Origin: JAYPAN01 sp038123715
GTDB lineage: Bacteria > Pseudomonadota > Alphaproteobacteria > RS24
Length of the DNA: 31,829 nucleotides
Assembly (NCBI GenBank): GCA_038123715.1
Contig: JAYPAN010000020.1
Span: 1 to 31,829, forward strand
Reading direction: 5' to 3'
In this document: positions 24,135 through 31,797 of the stretch, in pieces
Position numbering within the stretch: position 1 is the first letter of the stretch
Layout: every line of letters begins with the position of its first letter
Translations under genes and position numbers: made by a program
Notes under the pieces: model-generated
The model's input: only the letters and a program-made list of their open reading frames with translations
Databases searched by the model: none
Told to the model about the DNA's origin: nothing

Positions 24135-24883
24135 TTATCTGCCCCATTGGCAATAAGGCTGTCAGCAATGGCACGCGCCGCCATTGACGGGTCATCGCTT
24201 TGCGTGATGGGACGCCCGACAACCAGCACATCAGCGCCCAGCCCATGCGCCTCTGCCGGGGTCATCACCCGTTTCTGGTCTTGTGTCGCGCTGTCGGCGG
24301 GGCGAATGCCCGGCACGACCAGTTTGAAATCCGACCCCAAGGCGGCGCGCAAAGCGGCAATTTCATGCGCCGAGCAAACCACGCCGTCCATGCCATTGGC
24401 CTGCGCCATAGCGGCAAGGCGTAAAACCTGCTCCGAGGCGGTGGCCGAAACCCCCATAGAATGCAAATCGCTGTCGCCAAGGCTGGTCAATATGGTCACG
24501 GCCAGCATCAGTGGCGGTTTGGTGCCGGCAGCCACTGCCCCGTCACGCGCCGCATCTGCCGCCGCCGCCATCATGGCCGCCCCGCCACCGGCATGGACAT
24601 TCAAATAAGTCGGCGCCAGTGGCGACAGGGCGCGAATGGCAGAGGCCACCGTATTGGGAATATCGTGCAGCTTCAAATCGAGAAACACCGGCAGGCCGTG
24701 ACCGGCAATCGCTTGATAGCCTTGCGCGCCATGCGCGTAGAAAAACTCCATGCCGATTTTCAACCCGCCAACATGGCCGGCCAATTGCGCCGCCAGCGTT
24801 TCGGCCTGCGCCAAATCGGGCGTATCAAGCGCGCAATAAACCGGATTAACCGGCATGTCGGTTGTGCTGATGCCAGATGACAT
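24131..24883 (-). CDS. pyrF: orotidine 5'-phosphate decarboxylase
   Basis: PyrF decarboxylates OMP to UMP, the last step of de novo pyrimidine synthesis. The protein has 250 residues with the family signature VFLDLKLHDIPNTV (catalytic Lys-Asp network), LKIGMEFFYA, LAVTILTS and the C-terminal phosphate site VPGIRPA plus VVGRPITQSDDP. I chose the ATG at 24883 because a purine-rich GGAGAGAGGA lies 8-10 bases upstream. The longer frame to 24922 would add 13 Arg/Gly-rich residues foreign to the family. A later ATG (ten codons in) is a less likely start. Confidence 0.94.
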   Translation of the reverse strand: MSSGISTTDMPVNPVYCALDTPDLAQAETLAAQLAGHVGGLKIGMEFFYAHGAQGYQAIAGHGLPVFLDLKLHDIPNTVASAIRALSPLAPTYLNVHAGGGAAMMAAAADAARDGAVAAGTKPPLMLAVTILTSLGDSDLHSMGVSATASEQVLRLAAMAQANGMDGVVCSAHEIAALRAALGSDFKLVVPGIRPADSATQDQKRVMTPAEAHGLGADVLVVGRPITQSDDPSMAARAIADSLIANGADK

Positions 24884-24946
24884 GAGCCTGTCCTCTCTCC
24901 TGCCGCCGCCACGCTTGCCCAATCAAACGGGCAAAACAATGGCGGT

Positions 24947-25342
24947 CTATTTGCGTTGTGTGGGTTCTAGCACGCCATCGCCTGCCGGCAAAGCCTGTTG
25001 CGCGACCGGCTGGTTTTCGGGTGTTTTGTCAAATGTTGACATGCTTGGCACATCAACCGGCGCGGCCTGCTTGCGATTGCGCCATGAGGCAAGTTTTTCC
25101 GAGCCGTGACGTTTCCAGCGCAACAGAGCCGAAGCCGCAATCCCGCCAATAAATCCGGCCAACATCATGCCCGCCATGACAATAAACAGCGGCAGGCTGA
25201 CCCCGTTATGACCATCGGCAAACAGCGCCAATGGGTTAAGCTGAATACTGACTTTCTGGCTGTTCAATATCGCCAATGGCACCAGCACAGCAGCCAGCCC
25301 AATAAGCAGGGCATAGCCTAGCAGGCGCAGGATAAAATGCAT
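24947..25342 (-). CDS. LapA/DUF1049-domain inner-membrane protein
   Basis: This is a small membrane protein of 131 residues with two hydrophobic segments (about 5-27 and 50-72) joined by a short loop containing LNPLALF. A basic, then low-complexity cytoplasmic tail follows. This is the LapA (lipopolysaccharide assembly protein A, DUF1049) architecture. In E. coli LapA and LapB control LpxC turnover, but no lapB is adjacent here, and in alphaproteobacteria the gene commonly sits between ihfB and pyrF, as it does here. The exact role is therefore uncertain. The start lies five bases after the ihfB stop. Confidence 0.8.
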   Translation of the reverse strand: MHFILRLLGYALLIGLAAVLVPLAILNSQKVSIQLNPLALFADGHNGVSLPLFIVMAGMMLAGFIGGIAASALLRWKRHGSEKLASWRNRKQAAPVDVPSMSTFDKTPENQPVAQQALPAGDGVLEPTQRK

Positions 25343-25347
25343 AAGGG

Positions 25348-25638
25348 TTACTGACCCGCCTCGTCATTCAGGCGTTCACGCAAATCTTTACCGGTTTTGA
25401 AAAACGGCGTGTTTTTGCGCGCCACCGCCACCGATTCACCGGTGCGTGGATTGCGCCCGATACGCGCCTCGCGCTGCTTGACCGAAAACGCGCCAAAGCC
25501 GCGCAGCTCAACGCGATCGCCGCGCCCCATAGCACTGCCGATTTCATCCAGCACACGATTAACCACGGCCTCGACATCTCTTTGATAAAGATGCGGAAAT
25601 TTTTCTGCAATGCGCGCAACGAGTTCAGATTTAATCAT
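25348..25638 (-). CDS. ihfB: integration host factor subunit beta
   Basis: This is the beta subunit of the heterodimeric nucleoid protein IHF, which sharply bends DNA at specific sites. Its 96 residues begin MIKSELVARIAEKFPHL. The DNA-contacting beta arm carries the conserved GRNPRTGESV with the intercalating proline, followed by NTPFFKTGKDLRERLN. The tail after residue 88 is short. The gene follows rpsA, as in most Proteobacteria, but an intrinsic terminator lies between them, so a separate promoter is expected in 25639-25724. I could not identify one confidently. Confidence 0.94.
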   Translation of the reverse strand: MIKSELVARIAEKFPHLYQRDVEAVVNRVLDEIGSAMGRGDRVELRGFGAFSVKQREARIGRNPRTGESVAVARKNTPFFKTGKDLRERLNDEAGQ

Positions 25639-25724
25639 TGGTCTCTACCATATGCTTTCAGCCTGCCAAACTGGCGCGCGCGCGTCAAGCGACAAACCGC
25701 ACTGACATGGCGTAAATTTTTAAC

Positions 25725-25753
25725 AAAAACGGCCCGGACAAGCCGGGCCGTTT
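25725..25753 (-). terminator. Rho-independent terminator after rpsA
   Basis: On the minus strand there is an 11-bp perfect stem (plus-strand arms 25727-25737 and 25743-25753, core CGGCCCGG/CCGGGCCG) with a five-base loop, followed by a run of five T residues. It begins 25 bases after the rpsA stop. Confidence 0.93.
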
Positions 25754-25777
25754 AACAGTTTCAGCGCGTCGCCAAGA

Positions 25778-27634
25778 TTACTCGGATTTTTCCGCGTCCT
25801 CTTCAGCTTCCTCTGGGGCTTCTTCAGGCACTTCTTCGGCAGGCGCTTCCGCTTCAGCCGACTCGACAGCTTCTGCTGCAACTTCCTCTGGCGCTTCTTC
25901 AGCCACTTCTTCAGCAGGGGCTTCTTCAGCCGCGCCATTTTCCTTATTCAAGGCCGCACCAAGAATATCGCCCAGCGATGCACCGCTATCGGATGAGCCA
26001 TATTGTTCCACTGCCTCTTTTTCCTCGGCAATTTCCAACGCCTTTATAGATAGGCCGACGCGACGGTCGCGCTTGTCAAGATTGGTTACCATAGCGTCAA
26101 TTTTATTGCCGACATTGAAACGCTCCGGACGTTGGTCTTCGCGGTCGCGCGACAAGTCGCTGCGGCGGATAAAGGCCGAAACATCCGTGTCGCTGATTGC
26201 CACTTCCAGCCCGCCATCATTAACGGCGGTCACTTCGCAAGTCACCGTATCGCCGCGACGCAGATTGGCAATGCTCTCAAACGGGTCGCCATCAAGCTGT
26301 TTAATGCCAAGGCTGACGCGCTCTTTTTCCTGGTCAACATCCAGCACAACCGCTTCAACGGTTTGGCCTTTGGTGAATTGCGCCAGCGCTTCCTCGCCCG
26401 ACACATTCCAATCCAAATCGGAAATATGCACCATGCCGTCAATTTCATCGGCCAGACCGACAAACAGCCCGAATTCGGTGATGTTTTTGATTTCACCTGA
26501 GATTTTCGTGCCGGACGGGAATTTGGCGGCAAAATCTTCCCACGGATTGGCCACACATTGTTTCAGCCCCAATGAAATGCGCCGCTTGTCCTGGTCAACT
26601 TCCAGCACCATGACTTCAACTTCTTGCGAGGTGGAGACAATTTTGCCCGGATGGACATTTTTCTTTACCCAGCTCATCTCAGAGACATGGACAAGACCTT
26701 CAACACCGCTACCCAGCTCAACAAAAGCACCGTAATCAGTGATATTGGTCACCCGACCGGTCACTTTGCTATTGAGTGGGAAATTCGCCGCAACCTCATC
26801 CCACGGATCGGTTTCAAGCTGTTTCATGCCAAGGCTGATACGCTGGGTTTCAGTGTTGATTTTCACCACTTGCACTTTCACCGTCTCACCGACATTTATG
26901 ACTTCCGACGGATGATTGACACGCCGCCAGGCAATGTCTGTGACATGGAGCAGGCCATCAACACCGCCCAAATCGACAAAAGCGCCATAATCGGTGATGT
27001 TTTTCACCACGCCCTCGACAACCTGACCTTCGACCAGATTTTGCACAATTTCATTGCGGGCTTCAGCGCGGGTTTCTTCCATAATGGCGCGACGCGAGAC
27101 AACGATATTGCCGCGCCGCCGATCCATTTTCAAAATCTGGAAGGGTTGCGCCATATTCATCAAGGGCGTGATATCGCGCACCGGGCGGATATCGACCTGG
27201 CTGCCCGGCAAAAACGCCGTTGCGCCGTTCAAATCAACGGTGAAACCGCCTTTGACGCGGCCAAAAATAACGCCTTCAACACGCTCATTGGCTTCAAAGG
27301 ATTTTTCCAGCTTGACCCAGCTTTCCTCGCGGCGCGCCTTATCGCGTGACAAAACCGCATCGCCCATCGCGTTTTCTATCCGGTCGAGAAAAACCTCAAC
27401 CTCATCACCGACGCTGATGGTCGGCTCCTGACCGGCCATTGAAAACTCGCGCAAAGGCACGCGGCCTTCGGTTTTCAGACCGACATCAATAATTGCCAAA
27501 TCATTTTCAATGGCGGTCACCCGCCCTCTCACAACGCTGCCTTCAAGCGGCGCCTCGGCGCTGAAACTTTCGTCCAGCAGGCTTGCAAAGTCTTCTTTTG
27601 ACGGGTTGAAGCCCTGATTTTCTGTTTCGGACAC
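25778..27634 (-). CDS. rpsA: 30S ribosomal protein S1 with an acidic C-terminal tail
   Basis: S1 binds mRNA on the 30S subunit and unfolds it for initiation. Six S1 repeats are recognisable, including the ITDYGAFVDLGGVDGLLHVTD and ITDYGAFVELGSGVEGLVHVSE type signatures. The start is probably the GTG at 27634 (MSETENQGFNPSKEDFA, 618 residues), preceded by CAGGAAAC. An upstream in-frame ATG at 27670 would add 12 residues lacking similarity and lies in a hairpin. The last roughly 49 residues are a low-complexity tail of repeated Ala-Pro-Glu-Glu-Val type motifs, making the protein longer than the E. coli protein (557). The strong terminator downstream ends this transcript. The 5' leader contains a small CCCGC/GCGGG hairpin. 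Confidence 0.95.
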   Translation of the reverse strand: MSETENQGFNPSKEDFASLLDESFSAEAPLEGSVVRGRVTAIENDLAIIDVGLKTEGRVPLREFSMAGQEPTISVGDEVEVFLDRIENAMGDAVLSRDKARREESWVKLEKSFEANERVEGVIFGRVKGGFTVDLNGATAFLPGSQVDIRPVRDITPLMNMAQPFQILKMDRRRGNIVVSRRAIMEETRAEARNEIVQNLVEGQVVEGVVKNITDYGAFVDLGGVDGLLHVTDIAWRRVNHPSEVINVGETVKVQVVKINTETQRISLGMKQLETDPWDEVAANFPLNSKVTGRVTNITDYGAFVELGSGVEGLVHVSEMSWVKKNVHPGKIVSTSQEVEVMVLEVDQDKRRISLGLKQCVANPWEDFAAKFPSGTKISGEIKNITEFGLFVGLADEIDGMVHISDLDWNVSGEEALAQFTKGQTVEAVVLDVDQEKERVSLGIKQLDGDPFESIANLRRGDTVTCEVTAVNDGGLEVAISDTDVSAFIRRSDLSRDREDQRPERFNVGNKIDAMVTNLDKRDRRVGLSIKALEIAEEKEAVEQYGSSDSGASLGDILGAALNKENGAAEEAPAEEVAEEAPEEVAAEAVESAEAEAPAEEVPEEAPEEAEEDAEKSE

Positions 27635-27663
27635 GATAAGTGTTTCCTGTCTGTCTGTGCCAA

Positions 27664-27678
27664 CCCGCATCAGGCGGG
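27664..27678 (-). promoter_or_regulatory. small hairpin in the rpsA leader
   Basis: On the minus strand, CCCGC-CTGAT-GCGGG forms a five-pair stem about 30 bases before the proposed GTG start of rpsA. rpsA leaders in gammaproteobacteria form hairpins used in autogenous control. Whether this one is used that way is unknown. Confidence 0.25.
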
Positions 27679-27773
27679 CGGTCTTCCCTCACGCAACGCG
27701 ACGCGCAAAGGCGCACGCTCCGGTCATCAGGCGATTTGAGATTATGAATTCGGGCGGTTTGGATTTCCGGACT

Positions 27774-28424
27774 TTATGCTTTCAGCAAAGCCAGAGCCGC
27801 GTCGAATGCCTGTTCTATAGACAAATCTGAGGTATCAAGCAAGTGTGCAGTTTTGGCTTTTTGCAAAGGCGCCGTGGCGCGGTTCATGTCGCGGTCATCG
27901 CGGATGCGAATATCGGCCAGCACGGTCTCAAAATCGGGCGCGTGCGGCTGTGCCTGCAATTCCTTCCAGCGTCGCTCGGCGCGAATTTCAGGCCGCGCAG
28001 TGACAAACAGCTTGTCGCGCGCATCAGGGCAGACCACTGTGCCAATATCGCGCCCGTCCAGCACCGCACCGGCCTGCCCGTCGGGCGGTGTGGCGGCGAA
28101 ATCGCGCTGCGCCTGTAATATCTGCGCCCGCACGGCTGGCATGGCCGCCACAATAGACGCCGCGCTGCCGGTTTCCGGTCGGCGCAAAGCAGCCGCGATA
28201 TCAGTCTCACCCAAGCGGCGCATATCCAAGATTGTGGCCGCGTGCAAGGCTGCCGCTTCATCTTCCGGTGCCGCACCGGCCTGCAACAAGCTGAGCGCTA
28301 CGGCGCGGTAAAGCGACCCCGTATCAAGATAGGCGAAATTGAAATGGGCGGCGATTTTCTTGGCCAATGTGCCTTTGCCCGATGCGGCCGGGCCATCAAT
28401 TGCGATAATATGCCGGTCTGCCAT
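27774..28424 (-). CDS. cmk: cytidylate kinase
   Basis: Cmk phosphorylates CMP and dCMP with ATP. The 216-residue form starting at the ATG 28424 gives MADRHIIAIDGPAASGKGTLAKK with the P-loop GPAASGKGT at 11-19. AYLDTGSLYRAVA is the NMP-binding signature and VLDGRDIGTVVCPDA a further conserved block. The purine-rich GAGGTGAC just before this ATG supports the start. The longer frame to 28475 adds 17 residues overlapping the end of aroA. aroA-cmk-rpsA is a classic proteobacterial order. Confidence 0.95.
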   Translation of the reverse strand: MADRHIIAIDGPAASGKGTLAKKIAAHFNFAYLDTGSLYRAVALSLLQAGAAPEDEAAALHAATILDMRRLGETDIAAALRRPETGSAASIVAAMPAVRAQILQAQRDFAATPPDGQAGAVLDGRDIGTVVCPDARDKLFVTARPEIRAERRWKELQAQPHAPDFETVLADIRIRDDRDMNRATAPLQKAKTAHLLDTSDLSIEQAFDAALALLKA

Positions 28425-28452
28425 TGTCACCTCTGCCGCCCTCATAACGCCT

Positions 28453-29799
28453 TTATGCCAAACTGGGCGCATCATGCGTGAAGGACGCTCCCAGCGACGC
28501 CATTAACTCGAAAAACGCCGGAAAACTTGTCGCAATCATCGCGCTGTCGTCAATTTGCACCGGCGCTTGCGCGGTCAGACCCAGCGTCAGGAAGGACATG
28601 GCAATCCGGTGGTCATGGCGTGTTTCAACCATGCCGCCGCCCGGCACAGCCCCGCCAGTCACGCTCAGCCAGTCCGCACCTGCCTCAAAATGCACGCTAT
28701 TGGCAGCCAGCCCGTCAGCCACCGCCGCCAACCGGTCGGTTTCCTTGACCCGCAATTCAGCCAGCCCGTTCATTTTTGTCGTGCCTTGCGCGCAAGCTGC
28801 CGCTATTGCCAATATCGGATATTCATCAATCATGGACGGTACCAATTCTGCCGGCACATCAATGCCGGTCAGCGGCGAATAACGCACATGCAAATCGGCA
28901 ATTGCTTCGCCTGCCTGCTGGCGCGGATTGAGCAGCTCAATCTGCCCGCCCATATCGCGCAAAACACGGATAAGCCCGTCGCGCTGCTTGTTCAGCATCA
29001 CATTTTCCAGCACCACATCAGACCCCGGCACAATCAGCGCTGCCACCATCGGAAAAGCCGCCGAGGACGGGTCGCCGGGAATATCCATATCGCAGGCACG
29101 CAACCGCGCCGGCCCGTGCAGCGTAACCCTATGCTGCGCGCCATCCATCACGCGCTCAATCTGCGCCCCGAATAATTGCAACATATTCTCGCTATGGTCG
29201 CGCGTAATATGCGTCTCGCGCACAATAGTCGTGCCGGGTGCGCCCAGACCAGCCAGCAAAATCGCCGATTTGACCTGCGCCGAGGCCACTTCCGGCGTGA
29301 TATCAACCGGCATAAGCGGCACGGGCGGCGACATGCTCACCGGCAAGCGCCCGCCCTCTTCGCTGGTAAAGGCAACCCCCATTTCAGACAGGGGCGACAT
29401 GATACGCCCCATCGGCCGCGCCGACAGTGAGGCATCGCCGGTAAATGTCGCGCCGACCCCACTGCCTGCCAAAAGCCCCATAGCAAGGCGCACACCCGTG
29501 CCGGAATTGCCGAAATCCAGTGCCGCCAAAGGCGCCCGCAAGCCTTGTGACCCGCAGCCTGTGACCAACCAATCACCCTCCGGCGTGCGCGTTATATCGG
29601 CACCGCAAGCCTGCATGGCCGCCGCCGTTGCCAGCACATCATCGCCTTCCAAAAGCCCGCGCAAGCGGCTTGTGCCGGTCGCCAAAGCGGCCAGCATCAG
29701 CGCCCGATGCGAGATTGATTTGTCGCCCGGAATAACAACATGTCCGGCCAGCGGGCCATTGGCGCGGGTCGTGGTGGCGGGAAGCGGTGTTTCGGTCAT
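28453..29799 (-). CDS. aroA: 3-phosphoshikimate 1-carboxyvinyltransferase (EPSP synthase), class II type
   Basis: This enzyme joins shikimate 3-phosphate and PEP to make EPSP in the shikimate pathway. From the ATG at 29799 the protein has 448 residues. Conserved blocks are PGDKSISHRALM (K27), LLEGDDVLAT, LDFGNSGTGVRL, LSARPMGRI, SAQVKSAILLAGL, PGDPSSAAFP, PSMIDEYPILAIAAA, LRVKETDRL and DHRIAMSF. Block by block it resembles the Agrobacterium CP4 class II enzyme. The residue matching Ala100 of CP4 is glycine here (G100 in NSGTG), the glyphosate-sensitive state by analogy. Upstream in-frame ATGs at 29853 and 29838 are disfavoured because the likely promoter lies over them. Confidence 0.95.
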   Translation of the reverse strand: MTETPLPATTTRANGPLAGHVVIPGDKSISHRALMLAALATGTSRLRGLLEGDDVLATAAAMQACGADITRTPEGDWLVTGCGSQGLRAPLAALDFGNSGTGVRLAMGLLAGSGVGATFTGDASLSARPMGRIMSPLSEMGVAFTSEEGGRLPVSMSPPVPLMPVDITPEVASAQVKSAILLAGLGAPGTTIVRETHITRDHSENMLQLFGAQIERVMDGAQHRVTLHGPARLRACDMDIPGDPSSAAFPMVAALIVPGSDVVLENVMLNKQRDGLIRVLRDMGGQIELLNPRQQAGEAIADLHVRYSPLTGIDVPAELVPSMIDEYPILAIAAACAQGTTKMNGLAELRVKETDRLAAVADGLAANSVHFEAGADWLSVTGGAVPGGGMVETRHDHRIAMSFLTLGLTAQAPVQIDDSAMIATSFPAFFELMASLGASFTHDAPSLA

Positions 29800-29817
29800 A
29801 AAGTCTTGGCCTGTCGC

Positions 29818-29847
29818 AATAAACTTCTGTGCCAACATATGTGTCAA
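29818..29847 (-). promoter_or_regulatory. candidate aroA promoter
   Basis: On the minus strand, a perfect TTGACA (29847-29842) is followed after 18 bases by TTTATT (29823-29818). Transcription would begin near 29811, leaving about 12 bases before the aroA ATG at 29799 and no clear Shine-Dalgarno. A second perfect TTGACA points the other way at 29864-29869, towards the zinc-ribbon gene, but I see no good -10 for it. Confidence 0.5.
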
Positions 29848-29923
29848 TGGCACGGATTAGGTTTTGACACTAGCCGCGCTTCATGGCAAGGGAATGATTT
29901 GTTTCATTGAGGAGAGGTGCATT

Positions 29924-30313
29924 GTGGTAGATCCAAAACTTGGAACCAAGCGTATCTGCGAAAACTGTGGCGCAAAATTTTATGATTTGAACAAAAATCC
30001 AGCAACATGTCCCAAATGCGGCCATAGCTTTGACCCGCTTGCCGCTTTCACCGAAAAGCAGCCGGTCAAAGAAATCGCGCCAGCCGCCGAAACCCAGGAA
30101 GAGGATGAAGACGAGTTGGAAGAAGATGAGGACGCCATCAGCCTTGATGAAATGGTCGAGGAGGATGATGACGCCGAAGACGAAACCGCTTTGCCCGATT
30201 TCGAAGACGCGCCGCTTGACGATGATGACGCCGATGATGACGACACGCTCCTCGACACGGATGATGATGAGGATGACAGTTTCCTGCCGGAAGAAACAGA
30301 AGATGATGACTGA
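29924..30313 (+). CDS. FYDLN-type zinc-ribbon acidic protein (TIGR02300 family)
   Basis: This protein of unknown function has 129 residues and is conserved across alphaproteobacteria. The N-terminal zinc ribbon has C12, C15, C29 and C32 in RICENCGAKFYDLNKNPATCPKCG, which includes the family's namesake FYDLN. From about residue 55 to the end it is almost wholly acidic (Asp/Glu runs), presumably disordered. I chose the GTG at 29924 because GAGGAGAGG lies just upstream and the family begins with a short KxGTKR leader. An upstream TTG/ATG extension to 29864 has no such support. It is divergent from aroA and upstream of tRNA-Ala, a common arrangement. No function should be assigned. Confidence 0.88.
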   Translation: MVDPKLGTKRICENCGAKFYDLNKNPATCPKCGHSFDPLAAFTEKQPVKEIAPAAETQEEDEDELEEDEDAISLDEMVEEDDDAEDETALPDFEDAPLDDDDADDDDTLLDTDDDEDDSFLPEETEDDD

Positions 30314-30382
30314 TTTTTCTGTTGCTTGCGGCAGCGTCTTCGACTAGTTTCCGCAACGGTTTTCGGCATCACGCCGAGCCAC

Positions 30383-30458
<76 letters not shown>

Positions 30459-30494
30459 ATCGCTCAACCAATCCACAACCGGAATATCCCCCAA

Positions 30495-31559
30495 ATGCTG
30501 AATATCCCCTTACCGCGCCCGCTTTGCCCGGGCGGCCTGCTATTGTCTGCCCTTTTTATTGCCTTTTTACCGGTTCATGCCGCACAAGCGACTGACGCGC
30601 TCCCCGATGCTCATGCCCCGATTGGCGTCATGGCCGACCATATGCACAAAAAGGGCGAATATATGATTTCCCTGCGCCGTATGAGCATGCGGATGAAGGG
30701 CAATTATGCCGATAATGACAAATTATCCGACGCCGCCATATTGATGACGCCCAACACATATGGCACACCGCCCATGCTGCGCGTTGTGCCGCAAAATATG
30801 GATATGACCATGACCATGATTGGCGCTATGTATGCGCCATCTGACAAAGTGACTCTGCTGGCTATGGTCAATTTGCTGGATAATGACATGCGGCTGACCA
30901 CTTATAATATGAACGCCGAAAAGCTTGGCGATTTTGACACCAGCACATCCGGCCTTGGCGACAGCGTGATTGGCGCGCTGTTTGACCTGCCCGGCAAATG
31001 GCATAGCGGCCTGGCTTTTGGCCTGCCAACCGGCGCGACCGACAAAACCGGTCGCCTGCTGACGCCGATGAATATGCGTGTCACCGCGCGCCTGCCTTAT
31101 GCCATGCAATTGGGCGGCGGCACTTTTTCATTGAAACCCTCGCTCACCCGCGCCAGCCTTGGCGTCAACGGTGGCTGGGGCATGCAATTGGCTGCCAGCC
31201 TGCCGCTTGGCCGCAATAAGGAAGGCTGGCGTCATGGCGCGTCGGCACATGGCGATATCTGGGCGTCGCGCCGCCTCAATGCCTCATACAGCCTGTCATT
31301 GCGCGGTCGCTTCACCCATAAAGAGGCGATTTCCGGTGCCGATGCGCGCATTGACAAGCCGGTGCAATCGGCCAATCCCGATTATTATGGCGGCCAGCAG
31401 GCCGAGCTTGCCTTGGGTGTGAATTTTATCGGCGGTGGCGGTGCGCTGCACGGGCATAGGTTGGCGCTGGAATATACGCGCCCCGTCTGGCGCAATCTCA
31501 ATGGCCCGCAAATGGGCAATCACGCCACGCTGACACTGGGCTATCAAAAGAGCTTCTGA
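30495..31559 (+). CDS. putative outer-membrane beta-barrel protein (annotated elsewhere as transporter / MetA-pathway phenol-degradation-like)
   Basis: I use the ATG at 30495 (354 residues) because it begins a clear Sec signal peptide: hydrophobic LLLSALFIAFL and a cleavage region VHAAQA ending near residue 32. The mature part starts with APIGVMADHMHKKGEYMISLRRMSMRM, followed by alternating polar/hydrophobic strands, GLGDSVIGALFDL, RLPYAMQLGGGTF and a C-terminal LTLGYQKSF ending in Phe, typical of outer-membrane barrels. It resembles a widespread marine family whose members often sit near metal genes. The N-terminal half is rich in methionine (MSMRM, MDMTMTMIGAMYA), which might mean copper handling, but no metal gene is adjacent. 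The frame extends back into tRNA-Ala, which is not coding. No Shine-Dalgarno is evident. Confidence 0.75.
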   Translation: MLNIPLPRPLCPGGLLLSALFIAFLPVHAAQATDALPDAHAPIGVMADHMHKKGEYMISLRRMSMRMKGNYADNDKLSDAAILMTPNTYGTPPMLRVVPQNMDMTMTMIGAMYAPSDKVTLLAMVNLLDNDMRLTTYNMNAEKLGDFDTSTSGLGDSVIGALFDLPGKWHSGLAFGLPTGATDKTGRLLTPMNMRVTARLPYAMQLGGGTFSLKPSLTRASLGVNGGWGMQLAASLPLGRNKEGWRHGASAHGDIWASRRLNASYSLSLRGRFTHKEAISGADARIDKPVQSANPDYYGGQQAELALGVNFIGGGGALHGHRLALEYTRPVWRNLNGPQMGNHATLTLGYQKSF

Positions 31560-31574
31560 GGGCGGCGGCCAGCA

Positions 31575-31602
31575 GCAAGCCCTTATACCAGCCGACTTCG
31601 CT
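31575..31602 (+). repeat. 28-bp intergenic repeat, copy A
   Basis: Starts GCAAGCCCTTATACCAG and matches 31708-31735 exactly. After a gap of 18 bases present only in copy B, the match resumes for about 12 bases (GGCGnAAGGCGG). Confidence 0.9.
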
Positions 31603-31617
31603 GGCGCAAGGCGGATG

Positions 31618-31689
31618 CGTCCAACAGCGTCAGCTGTTGGCGTCCCGCTTTTGGCGAGCGCGCTTTTCAGCGCAGCTTTCCCCAAAAGA
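31618..31689 (-). repeat. dispersed palindromic element, copy 2 (inverted relative to copy 1)
   Basis: Read on the minus strand it has TCTTTTGG, a variable loop, CGCCAAAA, CGGGACGCCA and a perfect 8-bp hairpin (plus-strand arms 31621-31628 and 31633-31640) with loop TGAC, then TTGGACG. This is the same order as 2807-2876. Compared with copy 1, one stem pair has changed from C-G to A-T, keeping pairing, and the T-T mismatch is an A-T pair here. Confidence 0.7.
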
Positions 31690-31699
31690 AAACAAAATC

Positions 31700-31735
31700 G
31701 CAAGCTGGCAAGCCCTTATACCAGCCGACTTCGCT
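31700..31735 (+). repeat. intergenic repeat, copy B
   Basis: Bases 31708-31735 repeat copy A. Bases 31700-31722 (23 bp) recur exactly at 31775-31797. The unit therefore overlaps two repeat relationships and looks mosaic. Confidence 0.88.
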
Positions 31736-31770
31736 CGCTAGGCTCGCTGCGCTGGCGGAAGGCGGGCTAA

Positions 31771-31797
31771 GCCAGCAAGCTGGCAAGCCCTTATACC
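31771..31797 (+). repeat. intergenic repeat, copy C, abutting the tRNA-Ser 3' end
   Basis: Contains the 23-bp match to 31700-31722 and the self-complementary 14-mer GCCAGCAAGCTGGC (31771-31784). It ends one base before the CCA end of the tRNA-Ser, so on the minus strand it would be the first sequence transcribed after the tRNA. Confidence 0.85.

Noticed and set aside
27635..27670. Upstream ATG start for rpsA
   Set aside because: The 12 extra residues do not fit the family, the ATG lies in a hairpin, and a Shine-Dalgarno-like CAGGAAAC precedes the GTG at 27634 instead.
28928..29860. 310-codon plus-strand open frame across aroA
   Set aside because: It is Ser/Pro-rich and antisense to aroA, with no family features.
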